Below, piece by piece: positions 56,232 to 64,000 of a stretch of DNA of 64,000 nt (positions are counted from its first letter, which is position 1; each line of letters opens with the position of its first letter). Below the pieces are notes generated by a model that was not told the DNA's origin, made no database searches, and saw only the letters and a list, made by a program, of their open reading frames with translations. The DNA comes from Thalassoglobus polymorphus (GTDB taxonomy: Bacteria > Planctomycetota > Planctomycetia > Planctomycetales > Planctomycetaceae). The DNA is taken from contig NZ_CP036267.1 of assembly GCF_007744255.1 (NCBI RefSeq), positions 1,843,541 through 1,907,540 of the forward strand, read 5' to 3'. A program made the position numbers and the translations under genes.

Positions 56232-56573
56232 TCAGAGCAACTTGTTGACGTTCTCTGGCGGACGACCAACCACAGCTTGTTTTCCCTTCACAACAATCGG
56301 GCGTTCGATCAGTTTCGGATTATCGACCATTGTTTGAATGGTTTCTGTCCGCGAGAGCGATTTGCCTGCCAGCCCGAGTTCTTTGTAGATCGGTTCTTTC
56401 TTACGCATCAGGTCCTCCGGCTCTAAATCGAGCATCGTCATAATGCGATCGAGTTCCTCAGCGCTCGGTGGAGTTTTCAAATACTCGACGACTTCCGGCT
56501 CGATGCCAGCCTCTTCAATGAGCTTTAAGGTTTGACGACTTTTCGAACACCGAGGGTTGTGGTAGATCTTCAT
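56232..56573 (-). CDS. arsC: arsenate reductase (ArsC/glutaredoxin-type)
   Basis: 113 residues of the thioredoxin-fold ArsC/Spx family. The catalytic Cys is in the N-terminal YHNPRCSKSRQTL (Cys9), and the arsenate-binding Arg region is seen in NPKLIERPIVVKGKQAVVGR. It reduces arsenate to arsenite with glutathione/glutaredoxin in its best-known members; a YffB-like role of unknown substrate is the alternative. No arsenite efflux gene (arsB/acr3) or arsR is adjacent. Confidence 0.88.
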   Translation of the reverse strand: MKIYHNPRCSKSRQTLKLIEEAGIEPEVVEYLKTPPSAEELDRIMTMLDLEPEDLMRKKEPIYKELGLAGKSLSRTETIQTMVDNPKLIERPIVVKGKQAVVGRPPENVNKLL

Positions 56574-57011
56574 GGTTAAGAGTATCGTTCAGGTCAGTGG
56601 AGCGTGGGGGCGTTGATGATGATCAGAGAAAGGTGGATTTCGTGCTCGCTGGGCAATCTCGGTTCAAACTTTTCATTCAAAATGAGACCAGCGAAACCTC
56701 AGTCTTTCAACCTGTTGAGGTTGATGGAATGATCTCGTAATTTGTCAAAAGATGCCAGTCGAATCGAAGAGAACTCTCGATTGTTGATGTCCCGTGTCAA
56801 CTGGATCGGAATTCGGAGTGAACGCCAATGGTGTGAGTCGACCGTGAACCTTGTATGCTTAGAGCATCTTTCGAATTGGTTTGCAGGATCTGCCTCGTGG
56901 CGTGCTGTCGATGAAGCTGTGAAGATGAAGTCATGAAGGTGGTCTTCACGGACACGACTAATACTGAACTGCTCTGGTTTCGAGACACTTTCAGTCGAAC
57001 AGGAAGTCAGA
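56574..57011. other. intergenic stretch before the SDR gene
   Basis: 438 bp between diverging genes. A repeat copy occupies 56859-56976; nothing else is recognised. The start ATG 57012 is preceded by AGGAAG at 57000-57005. Confidence 0.5.
56859..56976 (+). repeat. MITE-like repeat, well preserved copy
   Basis: TTAGAGCATCTTTCGAATTG, GTTTGCAGGATCTGCCTCGT, GGCGTGCTGTCGATGAAG, an extra direct repetition of AAG-rich sequence, TCATGAAGGTGGTCTTCACG, GACACGACTAATACTG, ending AACTGCTCT. Its first half is the reverse complement of the right half of the copies at 33751, 35501 and 63294. Confidence 0.8.
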
Positions 57012-58523
57012 ATGACAGGTCGAATTCTCTTGACAGGTGCGACAGGCTACGTGGGAGGTCGTTTGCTGACACTCCTTCAACAGCGAAATCAACTTGTCCG
57101 CTGCCTGAGTCGACGTCCCGATGCCTTAGCTGATCGTCGGAACGAAACGACTGAAATTGTTCAGGGCGATGTTCTGGACGCATCCTCGCTCAAAGCGGCG
57201 TTTGAGGGTGTCGACACCGCTTACTACTTTGTCCATTCTATGGGGGCCGAGGGCGACTTTGCAGAACAGGATCGGGTGGCAGCTGAGAATTTTGCTCAGG
57301 CTGCGGTTGCAGCTGGAGTGCAGCGGATTATTTACTTAGGCGGCTTGGGGAACCCCGATCACCACTTGTCCAAGCATCTCCGCAGTCGTCAAGAAACCGG
57401 GAACGTGCTGCGGCTGCACCATCCTCAGGTGGTCGAGTTCCGAGCTTCGATTGTGATTGGCTCAGGGAGCCTTTCATTTGAAATGATCCGGGCTCTGGTA
57501 GAGCGATTGCCGATTATGATCTGTCCCAAGTGGGTCAGTGTCAAAGCGCAGCCCATTGCCATAGAGGATCTTCTGATGTACCTCATGGCAGCGCTTGAGG
57601 TCCCTCACGGTTCGTCGCAGGTGTACGAAATCGGCGGTCCAGACCAAGTCTCATATGGCGAGTTGATGCAAGAGTACGCTCGGCAGCGAGGTTTGCGTCG
57701 TTGGATGATCTCGGTCCCTTTTTTGACGCCGTATTTGTCCAGTTTGTGGCTCGGCCTGGTGACTCCGGTCTATGCACGTGTCGGACGTAAGCTAGTCGGG
57801 AGCCTGCGCAACCCAACTCTGCTCTCGAACAACTTGGCAATTCGGACCTTTGATATTGTTCCGCGATCAGTACCGGATGCAATCCAGCGGGCGCTGACGA
57901 ATGAGGATCGTGAGTTCGCTGAGACTCGCTGGTCAGATGCCCTCTCATCTGGTGGTTCGACAAAAAATTGGGGAGGAGTCAGGTTCGGATCGCGTTTGGT
58001 CGATTCGCGAAAAGTGACCGTATCTGTTCCACCAGAGAGTGCTTTTGCGCCCATCCGTCGAATTGGAGGGAAAAAAGGCTGGTACTATGGGAATTGGCTG
58101 TGGTCGCTGCGCGGGTTCCTGGACCTGTTGGTTGGGGGGATCGGTGTTCGGCGCGGCCGTCGTGATCCCGAGCATTTGCGTGTCGGCGATGCCCTCGACT
58201 TCTGGAGAGTCGAAGCCAGTGAAGAACCGAATTTGTTGAGGCTTCAAGCTGAAATGAAACTGCCGGGGCGTGCCTGGCTTGAGTTTGAGGTCACACCATG
58301 TCCGGAAGGAAGTGAAATACGTCAGACAGCGATTTTCGATCCTGTCGGCTTATCTGGCTTGATGTACTGGTATGGAATCTACCCGCTGCATCAGTTTGTC
58401 TTCGCTGGGATGCTGCGGAATATTGCGCGAGAAGCGAACCGGTTCGAAACAGTCCCTGAAGCAAAACAGAATGACAGTTCGGAGGGTTCTGACTATTCAA
58501 ATGTGGCGGCCGAAGAAGAATGA
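57012..58523 (+). CDS. NAD(P)H-binding SDR-type protein with C-terminal DUF2867
   Basis: 503 residues. The N-terminal atypical SDR domain has GRILLTGATGYVGGRLLTLL (Rossmann loop), VQGDVLDASSLKAAFEGVDT and the family stretch AYYFVHSMGAEGDFAEQD, where usual SDR catalytic residues are absent. The C-terminal 180 residues form a DUF2867 domain (DFWRVEASEEPNLLRLQAEM, IRQTAIFDPVGLSGLMYWY), probably a lipid-cavity fold. Such two-domain proteins are widespread and uncharacterised; a role with lipids or quinones is suggested by analogy only. Confidence 0.88.
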   Translation: MTGRILLTGATGYVGGRLLTLLQQRNQLVRCLSRRPDALADRRNETTEIVQGDVLDASSLKAAFEGVDTAYYFVHSMGAEGDFAEQDRVAAENFAQAAVAAGVQRIIYLGGLGNPDHHLSKHLRSRQETGNVLRLHHPQVVEFRASIVIGSGSLSFEMIRALVERLPIMICPKWVSVKAQPIAIEDLLMYLMAALEVPHGSSQVYEIGGPDQVSYGELMQEYARQRGLRRWMISVPFLTPYLSSLWLGLVTPVYARVGRKLVGSLRNPTLLSNNLAIRTFDIVPRSVPDAIQRALTNEDREFAETRWSDALSSGGSTKNWGGVRFGSRLVDSRKVTVSVPPESAFAPIRRIGGKKGWYYGNWLWSLRGFLDLLVGGIGVRRGRRDPEHLRVGDALDFWRVEASEEPNLLRLQAEMKLPGRAWLEFEVTPCPEGSEIRQTAIFDPVGLSGLMYWYGIYPLHQFVFAGMLRNIAREANRFETVPEAKQNDSSEGSDYSNVAAEEE

Positions 58524-58795
58524 TAAATTGATTTTTTTTCGGACCAATCTCCTCGTTCTACATCGCAGAAAGAGGCTATTCTGTTGGTGGAAAGGGAGCC
58601 TGCAGAGATTTGGAAGTGATTTCATTGAACAGAGATTTCATGAACAGATCTTTCAAGGATGTGCACTCTGTCTCGTAGAGGAGATCAATTCATGAAGTGG
58701 AATTGCTGATCGCTACGAATTCAAACTTGAACACTCATTCGAAATTTGTGACCACTCTCCCGAGTTTACAATCAGCCTCGAAAAGGAAACCAGCT

Positions 58796-59365
58796 ATGAG
58801 TACAGAACTCCCATTAACACCAATCCAGGCAATTTCTTCGAACTGGTGGGTTCTGCTTTTGCGAGGCGTTTTGCTTGTCTTAGTCGGAATTTACGCGCTG
58901 TTCGCTCCGGGGATTAGTCTCCTCGCCTGGGCACTCGTCGTGGGCTGTTACCTGATTGCTGATGGCATTATGGCGATTGCTGCGGGCGTTGTTGGGTGGG
59001 TTGAGTCACGTGGATGGATGATTGTTCGCGGTGTTTTGGCCATTCTCGTTGGTGGCTTTGCAGCGATGCATCCGGCACTTTTCGGAGCACTCGCAGGGGT
59101 GACTGTGATCGCGCTCCTCGGCGGTTGGTCGATCGCTGGAGGAATTCTCGAAATCGTTGTCGCAATTCGCGAGCGAAAGGCTATTGAGGGAGAGGGCTGG
59201 ATGATTCTCAGCGGCTTCTTGTCGATACTATTCGGGATCGTTTTGTTTATGGCGCCATTGTTGTCACTCAGCCTTTTCATCCGGATCAACGGAGCTTTCG
59301 CCATCATGTTCGGATGTGCTGCAATCTTTCTGTCCTTCAAGCTTAAGAAGTTGAAAGCTGCATGA
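58796..59365 (+). CDS. HdeD family membrane protein
   Basis: 189 residues with about six membrane helices arranged in pairs (LLRGVLLVLVGIYALFAPGI, LLAWALVVGCYLIADGIMAI, VRGVLAILVGGFAAMHPALF, ILSGFLSILFGIVLFMAPLL). This repeat pattern defines the DUF308/HdeD family, linked to acid resistance in E. coli but of unknown activity. AAGGAA nine bases upstream supports ATG 58796; an open frame back to 58697 lacks a ribosome site. Confidence 0.87.
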   Translation: MSTELPLTPIQAISSNWWVLLLRGVLLVLVGIYALFAPGISLLAWALVVGCYLIADGIMAIAAGVVGWVESRGWMIVRGVLAILVGGFAAMHPALFGALAGVTVIALLGGWSIAGGILEIVVAIRERKAIEGEGWMILSGFLSILFGIVLFMAPLLSLSLFIRINGAFAIMFGCAAIFLSFKLKKLKAA

Positions 59366-59496
59366 AGCTTGCTCTGCGGATCTTTTCAAATCCATTCGAC
59401 AAACAGATAGTGTGCCACACGGAGACTGCCTTCTGGCGAGTAATCTTGTTCGTTGTGAGATCGCTCTTCGCAGACGCGGGAAGTACTGGCGATGCT

Positions 59497-61284
59497 CTAT
59501 TCTTTGGCGGCCAGTTCTTCCCAGCGATTGTAGAGTGATTCCAGCTCTTTGCTGAGGTCTTGGAGTCGAGCTGTTTCTGTGGCGATTTTTTCACCGTCCT
59601 GTTTGAAGAATTCAGGGTCTGCCATTGCGGATTGTAAGCTAGCCTGAGTTTGTTCCAGATCGTCAATTTTTTGCGGGATCGCTTCGAGTTCCTTTTTCTC
59701 TTTGTATGAGAGTTTCGGTTTCTGCGCGTTCTCACGAACCTTTCCTGCGGGTCTGGACTTTTTGGGTGATGCCTCAGGTTCTTTTTCAGGTGGACGTTGC
59801 CGCAGGTAGTCGTCGTACCCCCCATCGTACTCGCTGACGGTTCCGTCGCCGTTGAGGACCAGCGTGCTTGTCACTACGTTATTGAGGAATGCTCGATCGT
59901 GGCTGACCAGTAGGACAGTTCCGGGATAGTTGCCGAGTAAATCTTCGAGGAGTTCGAGAGTCTCTGCATCGAGATCGTTAGTCGGTTCGTCGAGAACCAT
60001 GATGTTTGACGGACGTTTGAAAATCCGGGCCAGCAACATACGATTCCGCTCGCCACCCGAGAGATATCTGGCCGGGCGTCTGGCTCGTTCGGGGGTGAAG
60101 AGGAAGTCTTGCAGGTATCCCAGGACGTGTTTTTGTTTGCCGTTGATTGTCAGTTGATCCTGTCCTTCGCCGACATTTTCAGCGACGGTTTTTTCATCAT
60201 CGATCTGCTCACGAAGCTGATCGAAGTAGATGAGTTGCAGGTTTGTTCCTTGACGGATATCTCCCGATGTTGGAGCTAAGTCTCCCAGAATTAATTTGAG
60301 AAGCGTACTTTTTCCGACTCCGTTAGGGCCGACGATACCAATCTTGTCGCCTCTTGAGATCGTTGAAGTAAAGTTCTGGATGATCGGGGTGTTTGCCTCG
60401 TAACCGAAGGTGACGTTTTTGGCTTCCATTACCAATTGCCCGGAGCGGTCTGCTTCACCTGCCTGCATCTTCACGCTGCCGGTTCTCTCGCGGCGCTGGC
60501 TGCGTTCGTTACGCATGCTTTTCAGTGCTCTCACGCGTCCTTCGTTTCGTGTTCGGCGGGCTTTGATTCCCTGACGAATCCAGACTTCTTCTTCTGCCAA
60601 TTTTTTGTCGAAGAGTTGATTCTGTTGCTCCTCAGCGTGGAGGAGTTCATCTCGTCTTTTGAGGAATGTTTGATAATCGCAGGTCCAGTCAAAGAGCTTG
60701 CCGCGATCAATTTCGAGCATGCGAGTTGCCAGAGCTTGCAGGAAGACTCGATCATGTGTGACGAATAAAATCGTTCCCTGAAATTTTTTCAAGAAGCTCT
60801 CCAACCAGTTGATGGAATCAATATCCAAGTGGTTGGTTGGTTCATCAAGCAGAAGCAAATCAGGCTCTCGGATGAGGGCCTGTGCGAGCAGCGCCCGCCT
60901 TTTCATTCCAGAGGAGAGCTGAGCGAACTGGGCGTCGCCAGAGAGGTTCATTTGCGTGAGGAGCCGTTCCAGTGTTTGCTCGACTTGCCATTCCTCCTGG
61001 TGGTCGTCAAGGAGACCTTCGCGAACAAGTTCAGCCACTGACTGAGTGGTGCCGTCAGGGACTTCCTGGATGAGTCGGCCAATCTTTAAGCCATCTGCAA
61101 GTTTGAGGGTTCCGTTGTCGACCGGAATTTCCCCAGCGATCAACTTCATCAATGTGGACTTTCCGGCACCGTTGCGGCCCAGCAAGCCAATACGCTCTCC
61201 ACGTCCGATTTCAAGATTGATATTTTCTAACAGCGACGGTCCCGCCCATGTGAAGGAGACGTCGCGCAAACTGATCAAGGACAT
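59497..61284 (-). CDS. uup: ABC-F family ATPase (Uup-like)
   Basis: 595 residues, two ABC ATPase domains in one chain and no membrane part. Domain 1 has Walker A GRNGAGKST (36-44), signature LSSGMKRRALL and Walker B LLLDEPTNHLD. Domain 2 has GPNGVGKST, LSGGERNRML and MVLDEPTNDLD. Between them is the ABC-F linker rich in Arg (RRTRNEGRVRALKSMRNERS). The C-terminal 90 residues are a coiled coil (IPQKIDDLEQTQASLQSAMA) as in Uup, which binds DNA or ribosomes. The role is in translation or replication-linked processes. ATG 61284 follows GGAG; the extension to 61320 adds 12 residues only. Confidence 0.93.
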   Translation of the reverse strand: MSLISLRDVSFTWAGPSLLENINLEIGRGERIGLLGRNGAGKSTLMKLIAGEIPVDNGTLKLADGLKIGRLIQEVPDGTTQSVAELVREGLLDDHQEEWQVEQTLERLLTQMNLSGDAQFAQLSSGMKRRALLAQALIREPDLLLLDEPTNHLDIDSINWLESFLKKFQGTILFVTHDRVFLQALATRMLEIDRGKLFDWTCDYQTFLKRRDELLHAEEQQNQLFDKKLAEEEVWIRQGIKARRTRNEGRVRALKSMRNERSQRRERTGSVKMQAGEADRSGQLVMEAKNVTFGYEANTPIIQNFTSTISRGDKIGIVGPNGVGKSTLLKLILGDLAPTSGDIRQGTNLQLIYFDQLREQIDDEKTVAENVGEGQDQLTINGKQKHVLGYLQDFLFTPERARRPARYLSGGERNRMLLARIFKRPSNIMVLDEPTNDLDAETLELLEDLLGNYPGTVLLVSHDRAFLNNVVTSTLVLNGDGTVSEYDGGYDDYLRQRPPEKEPEASPKKSRPAGKVRENAQKPKLSYKEKKELEAIPQKIDDLEQTQASLQSAMADPEFFKQDGEKIATETARLQDLSKELESLYNRWEELAAKE

Positions 61285-61446
61285 GAATTTCAACTCCAGT
61301 TGCAACGATTCAAGTCGCAATCAAGATGGGGAGAACGGCTTTGTAGCTCGGTTTTATAGCTCTGTGGGACGACAGTCTATCTGCTCAGGCAATCGGAGCA
61401 AGTGCGTCGAACGCTATGAAAAGCCATCAGTCGTATTTATGACTGA

Positions 61447-61896
61447 TCAAGAAAAGAGGTGCCAAATACGGCTTCCGAAGATGATCGCCACAACAATTGC
61501 TGCCGCGATGTTTGTGGCGAGGCACGCTGCGGTGCCTAGTCTGAGCATTTGATGGATATCTTTTCTCAGGTGATGCTTAAATTCCTGGACAAGAAATTTC
61601 AGCAACTGATGAAAGAGTTCCACTGAGAGTGTGAGCCCGAAAGTCAGCACCAAGGCAACCCATTCGAGTTTTTCGATGCCAAGAACGGCTCCGGAAACAA
61701 GCGTCATTGAGCCCAGCAACACGTAGACAAACAGTGTTGAGTCGGTCCGCAAGCCGAGGCGAAAGCCTGTTTCCGCATCGACGAGCCTTTGCCTCCATGG
61801 GGCACGGCCAGGTTTAATGATGTGCATTTCTTGGCTGGGGGGTGTCAACATGATCTTCGTTAATCGGAAGAGTGGGTAGCGGAATTTAACTTTCAT
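61447..61896 (-). CDS. DgkA-like (diacylglycerol/undecaprenol kinase family) membrane protein
   Basis: 149 residues. The core (RQRLVDAETGFRLGLRTDST then three membrane helices) matches prokaryotic diacylglycerol kinase, which phosphorylates diacylglycerol or undecaprenol. The catalytic signature normally reads E-x-x-N-T-A-I-E; here the equivalent stretch is LTLSVELFHQLLKFLVQEF, with Ser instead of Asn and no Thr, so activity is uncertain. The start is unclear: ATGs at 61896, 61851 and 61827 are possible and none has a good ribosome site. Confidence 0.65.
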   Translation of the reverse strand: MKVKFRYPLFRLTKIMLTPPSQEMHIIKPGRAPWRQRLVDAETGFRLGLRTDSTLFVYVLLGSMTLVSGAVLGIEKLEWVALVLTFGLTLSVELFHQLLKFLVQEFKHHLRKDIHQMLRLGTAACLATNIAAAIVVAIIFGSRIWHLFS

Positions 61897-62373
61897 TCCA
61901 AAGATGGGTCAAGATGCACTTTGATGAAGTCTTTCAACGCGAACATGGTTGAAACAGTCTCACAAGAGACCGAAAAAGAGACGAAACCAGAGAATTCCTG
62001 CGAATTTGAAGTGGTGGTGAGTTGAGTCCGAATGATGATCCGGGAAGCTGCTCTTCGCATAAAATGGGTGAATTCGCATACTGTGCAGAGGTTTTTCGAG
62101 TCTGCAAATAGTGCAAATCGAGAATAATTTTGTAAAAAAACATGAACATTTGTGGAATGTCCTCAACAGCCGTGTTCGTTAGAACCGATATCACCTGTAC
62201 ACCGGAAGCAACTTACGGTGATAAATTAAACATCACGAGAATCAGAAGCTGTTGACGTAAACCCTTTTGAATCCTCGAGATCAAGTGATTCTCGGATTGA
62301 ATCACCTTCATTTCAGCAAGACGCCGCGTTCTCACGCGAAACAGCACCAGGACGGTCGCTAAGGAGAATTCCT
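61897..62373. other. intergenic stretch before the FlgM-like gene
   Basis: 477 bp with no gene seen. It contains A/T-rich parts at 62110-62240 that could hold the promoter of the plus-strand FlgM-like gene. No clear sigma-28 box was found. Confidence 0.45.
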
Positions 62374-62724
62374 ATGCGATCCGCATTTACTCTTTTTCAA
62401 TCGCTGACCTGCTTCAACTCTTCTGTCCAGACGCCATTGATTGCATGCACCGACCTGAGCTATGATCGGCAGTTCCTGCCGAACGAAGTCTTCTTCGAAA
62501 ACGGCAATGTTTTTCCAAACTCTGGGGAGGCCGAGATGGACCGAAAACGGCCCGATCGCACTCAACCTCATCAGGACAATCTCGATTCCGAGGCAGTTCC
62601 TTCAGCAGAAACGCGTGAAGAGCGTTTGGCAAGGATCCGCGCGGAAATTGATTCAGGTGTGTACGAGACTCCAGAGAAACTAGAAATTGCAATCAGCCGT
62701 ATGCTTGGAGTGATTTCGGACTGA
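62374..62724 (+). CDS. FlgM-like anti-sigma-28 factor
   Basis: 116 residues. The last 40 (TREERLARIRAEIDSGVYET and PEKLEIAISRMLG) match the sigma-28-binding helices of FlgM (R-x-x-x-I-x-x-x-I-x-x-G-x-Y then a helix). The N-terminal 50 residues are unlike typical FlgM and could be a lineage-specific extension. A perfect AAGGAG seven bases before ATG 62374 supports the long form over the internal ATG at 62536. If it acts as FlgM it would hold back the flagellar sigma factor until hook completion. No other flagellar gene is nearby. Confidence 0.7.
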   Translation: MRSAFTLFQSLTCFNSSVQTPLIACTDLSYDRQFLPNEVFFENGNVFPNSGEAEMDRKRPDRTQPHQDNLDSEAVPSAETREERLARIRAEIDSGVYETPEKLEIAISRMLGVISD

Positions 62725-62766
62725 TTGCGAGAACGGCACGTGTGAAAGTGTCATCAGGGGGATATT

Positions 62767-63264
62767 GTGTCTGAATTGGAAGCGGTTTCTGTTGCCGTCT
62801 CTCCAAGTGAGAAGTATCGAGAATACCTCGCCACGCAACGATTGCGCATGACGCGCGAGCGTGCGATCATTGTTGAGGAGGTTTTTGCAACCCATGAACA
62901 CTTCGATGCAGAGCAACTGATACAGCGACTGAATTTGCGACAGGATGGCAAGCGAGTGAGCCGTTCGACGATTTATCGCTCGATCAAGCAACTCGAAGAC
63001 GCGCGTCTTATTCGCAAAGTCGCTCGCCAGGATGATCGTGACCTCTACGAGCACGATTATGGTTACCCGCAGCACGACCATCTCATCTGCAAAAAGTGCG
63101 GCGAGTTAACTGAATTTGATAACGACAAGATCAGTGAACTCCTTGAAGAAGTCGCGCGAGGATTCGGTTTTCGCATCGAGGGACACCGATTAGAAGCGCA
63201 TGGCTTGTGCGACAAATGTTGTCGTCGCCCCAGAGAACGCCCAAAGAAACTCAACTTGATTTGA
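62767..63264 (+). CDS. Fur family transcriptional regulator
   Basis: 165 residues. Winged-helix DNA-binding half: QRLRMTRERAIIVEEVFATH, then RVSRSTIYRSIKQLEDARLI. Dimerisation half with metal sites: HDYGYPQHDHLICKKCGELT and HGLCDKCCRRPRER, which keep both Cys pairs of the structural zinc site and the His-rich regulatory site. Best match in layout is Fur (iron) rather than Zur or PerR, but the subtype cannot be settled. GTG 62767 is preceded by GGGGG about five bases upstream. It starts 42 bp after the FlgM-like gene, so the two may share a transcript. Confidence 0.9.
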   Translation: MSELEAVSVAVSPSEKYREYLATQRLRMTRERAIIVEEVFATHEHFDAEQLIQRLNLRQDGKRVSRSTIYRSIKQLEDARLIRKVARQDDRDLYEHDYGYPQHDHLICKKCGELTEFDNDKISELLEEVARGFGFRIEGHRLEAHGLCDKCCRRPRERPKKLNLI

Positions 63265-63293
63265 CGAAGTTACGCTGGAGTATTCCAGTGAAG

Positions 63294-63398
63294 CTAGAGC
63301 AGTTTGCTCTACCGTTTGCCCGTAAAGAACGCATTTCCCTGGTAAAATGCTGTTCGCCACGAGGCAGAACCTGCAAACCAATTCGAAAGATGCTCTAG
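63294..63398 (-). repeat. MITE-like repeat, short complete copy with terminal inverted repeats
   Basis: 105 bp bounded by CTAGAGCA (63294-63301) and TGCTCTAG (63391-63398). The left hairpin TAGAGCA-GTT-TGCTCTA and the right block TTCGCCACGAGGCAGAACCT, GCAAACCAATTCGAAAGA are intact. Relative to the copies at 33751 and 35501 about 75 bp of the middle is missing. This is the best defined member of the family. Confidence 0.85.
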
Positions 63399-63552
63399 TG
63401 AAGCGACTTGTCTCCGTGAAGAGTGGTTTTCATATGATGAAGCCCTCAAATCCACGAGGCAGCAGGCGTCCACCGATCTCAAAAATGCTATTGGAGACTT
63501 AACGTTTCCTGTTGGACGGGAGTTCTATTTTAGAATTCTGCCTCGAGAGCTC

Positions 63553-64000
63553 CTATTCCTCGGGGATTGAAAAGAATCCTCCACCAAAACCGCCTCCACC
63601 TCCTTGCATGCCCCCCTGCTTGCCTCCAATGGGGTCGCCATCAGTTGTGAATATCGGGGAGTCTCCGTTTGTGATCCGGTTGATGGCCTCCTGGATCTTC
63701 TTGTGTATTGAACGGTGGTGGGTGATGATCATTGTCGATTGATCGATGAGGACTGGCTCAGCTCTGGCGTTGTCAGTTTTCGTTCGCTGGGATGTCACCA
63801 ATCTTAATTCAGGCTTCGCAGGGAACATGAGGATTTGTTCCAGGTTCCGATTTTCCTTGTCCGCTTCAGCAAGTGCTTTTGCTTCCGGGATGAGATTCCA
63901 GAGTCCATTAAAAAGCTTTTCGGCTGTTGCGGTGTCGAGTTTGTAATAGTGAGTGAAAACATCATCTTCGACAACCACTTTCTTACGCGGTTTTGATTTT
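63553..64000 (-). CDS. hypothetical planctomycete protein, C-terminal part
   Basis: The frame is open to the right edge, so the start lies outside. The visible 148 codons contain YYKLDTATAEKLFNGLWNLI, FPAKPELRLVTSQRTKTDN and MIITHHRSIHKKIQEAINRI, a pattern resembling the short alpha-beta repeats of secretin-type N-domains, which end in helices of the I-x-x-x-I-x-x-L type. The tail is Gly-rich (GGMQGGGGGFGGGFF). No family is certain. Confidence 0.55.
   Translation of the reverse strand, partial: KSKPRKKVVVEDDVFTHYYKLDTATAEKLFNGLWNLIPEAKALAEADKENRNLEQILMFPAKPELRLVTSQRTKTDNARAEPVLIDQSTMIITHHRSIHKKIQEAINRITNGDSPIFTTDGDPIGGKQGGMQGGGGGFGGGFFSIPEE

Overview
The window comes from a planctomycete, most likely order Planctomycetales. 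The evidence is the gene stock: DUF1549/DUF1553 with DUF1501, DUF1592 with DUF1552, two DUF1559 prepilin-like proteins each followed by a small regulatory-like lipoprotein, and a TPR/FG-GAP/ASPIC-UnbV protein. Base composition is near 50% GC. No species can be named from the sequence alone.

Layout. (1) 1-1.7 kb: the end of an alpha/beta hydrolase and a family 2 glycosyltransferase. (2) 2.0-2.2 kb: tRNA-Ser(GGA) with its own promoter and terminator, followed by about 0.9 kb of decayed sequence. (3) 3.06-9.72 kb: a complete four-gene type I Wadjet (JetABCD) anti-plasmid operon with overlapping genes, followed by a broken cytochrome-like gene that ends in an 11-copy 14-bp tandem repeat. (4) 10.9-29.1 kb: a heavy-metal (probably copper/silver) efflux island made of two divergently transcribed RND permease/adaptor pairs, one TolC-type channel, secreted Cys-rich proteins and a rhodanese. 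Its left side carries gene wreckage: an NDH-2 stub and an IS3-orfA::copA chimera. (5) 29.2-30.0 kb: a graveyard of ThiF, tyrosine recombinase and IS3 orfA fragments. (6) 30.2-39.5 kb: a DUF1549/DUF1553 and DUF1501 pair, an IS3 stub, a DUF3147 membrane protein, a formylglycine-generating-enzyme-like protein and ilvA. (7) 39.9-42.9 kb: a three-gene operon for a type III polyketide product (methyltransferase, FAD reductase, type III PKS). (8) 43.3-55.9 kb: planctomycete paralogue families. (9) 56.2-64 kb: arsC, an NAD(P)-binding oxidoreductase, an HdeD-like protein, an ABC-F ATPase, a DgkA-like protein, a FlgM-like protein, a Fur-family regulator and the end of an unknown gene.

A family of short intergenic elements, bounded by CTAGAGCA/TGCTCTAG inverted ends and varying in length and preservation, recurs about ten times from 33.7 kb to the right edge. 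It looks like a MITE-type non-autonomous repeat. One copy fuses directly to an IS3 orfA stub.

How the genes work together: JetA, JetB and JetC should form the SMC-like motor that recognises small circular DNA, and JetD the nuclease that cuts it. In the metal island the two RND pumps probably share the single outer-membrane channel, while the secreted CC-GC proteins and adaptor domains bind metal in the periplasm. The PKS operon probably makes and tailors a phenolic or pyrone lipid.
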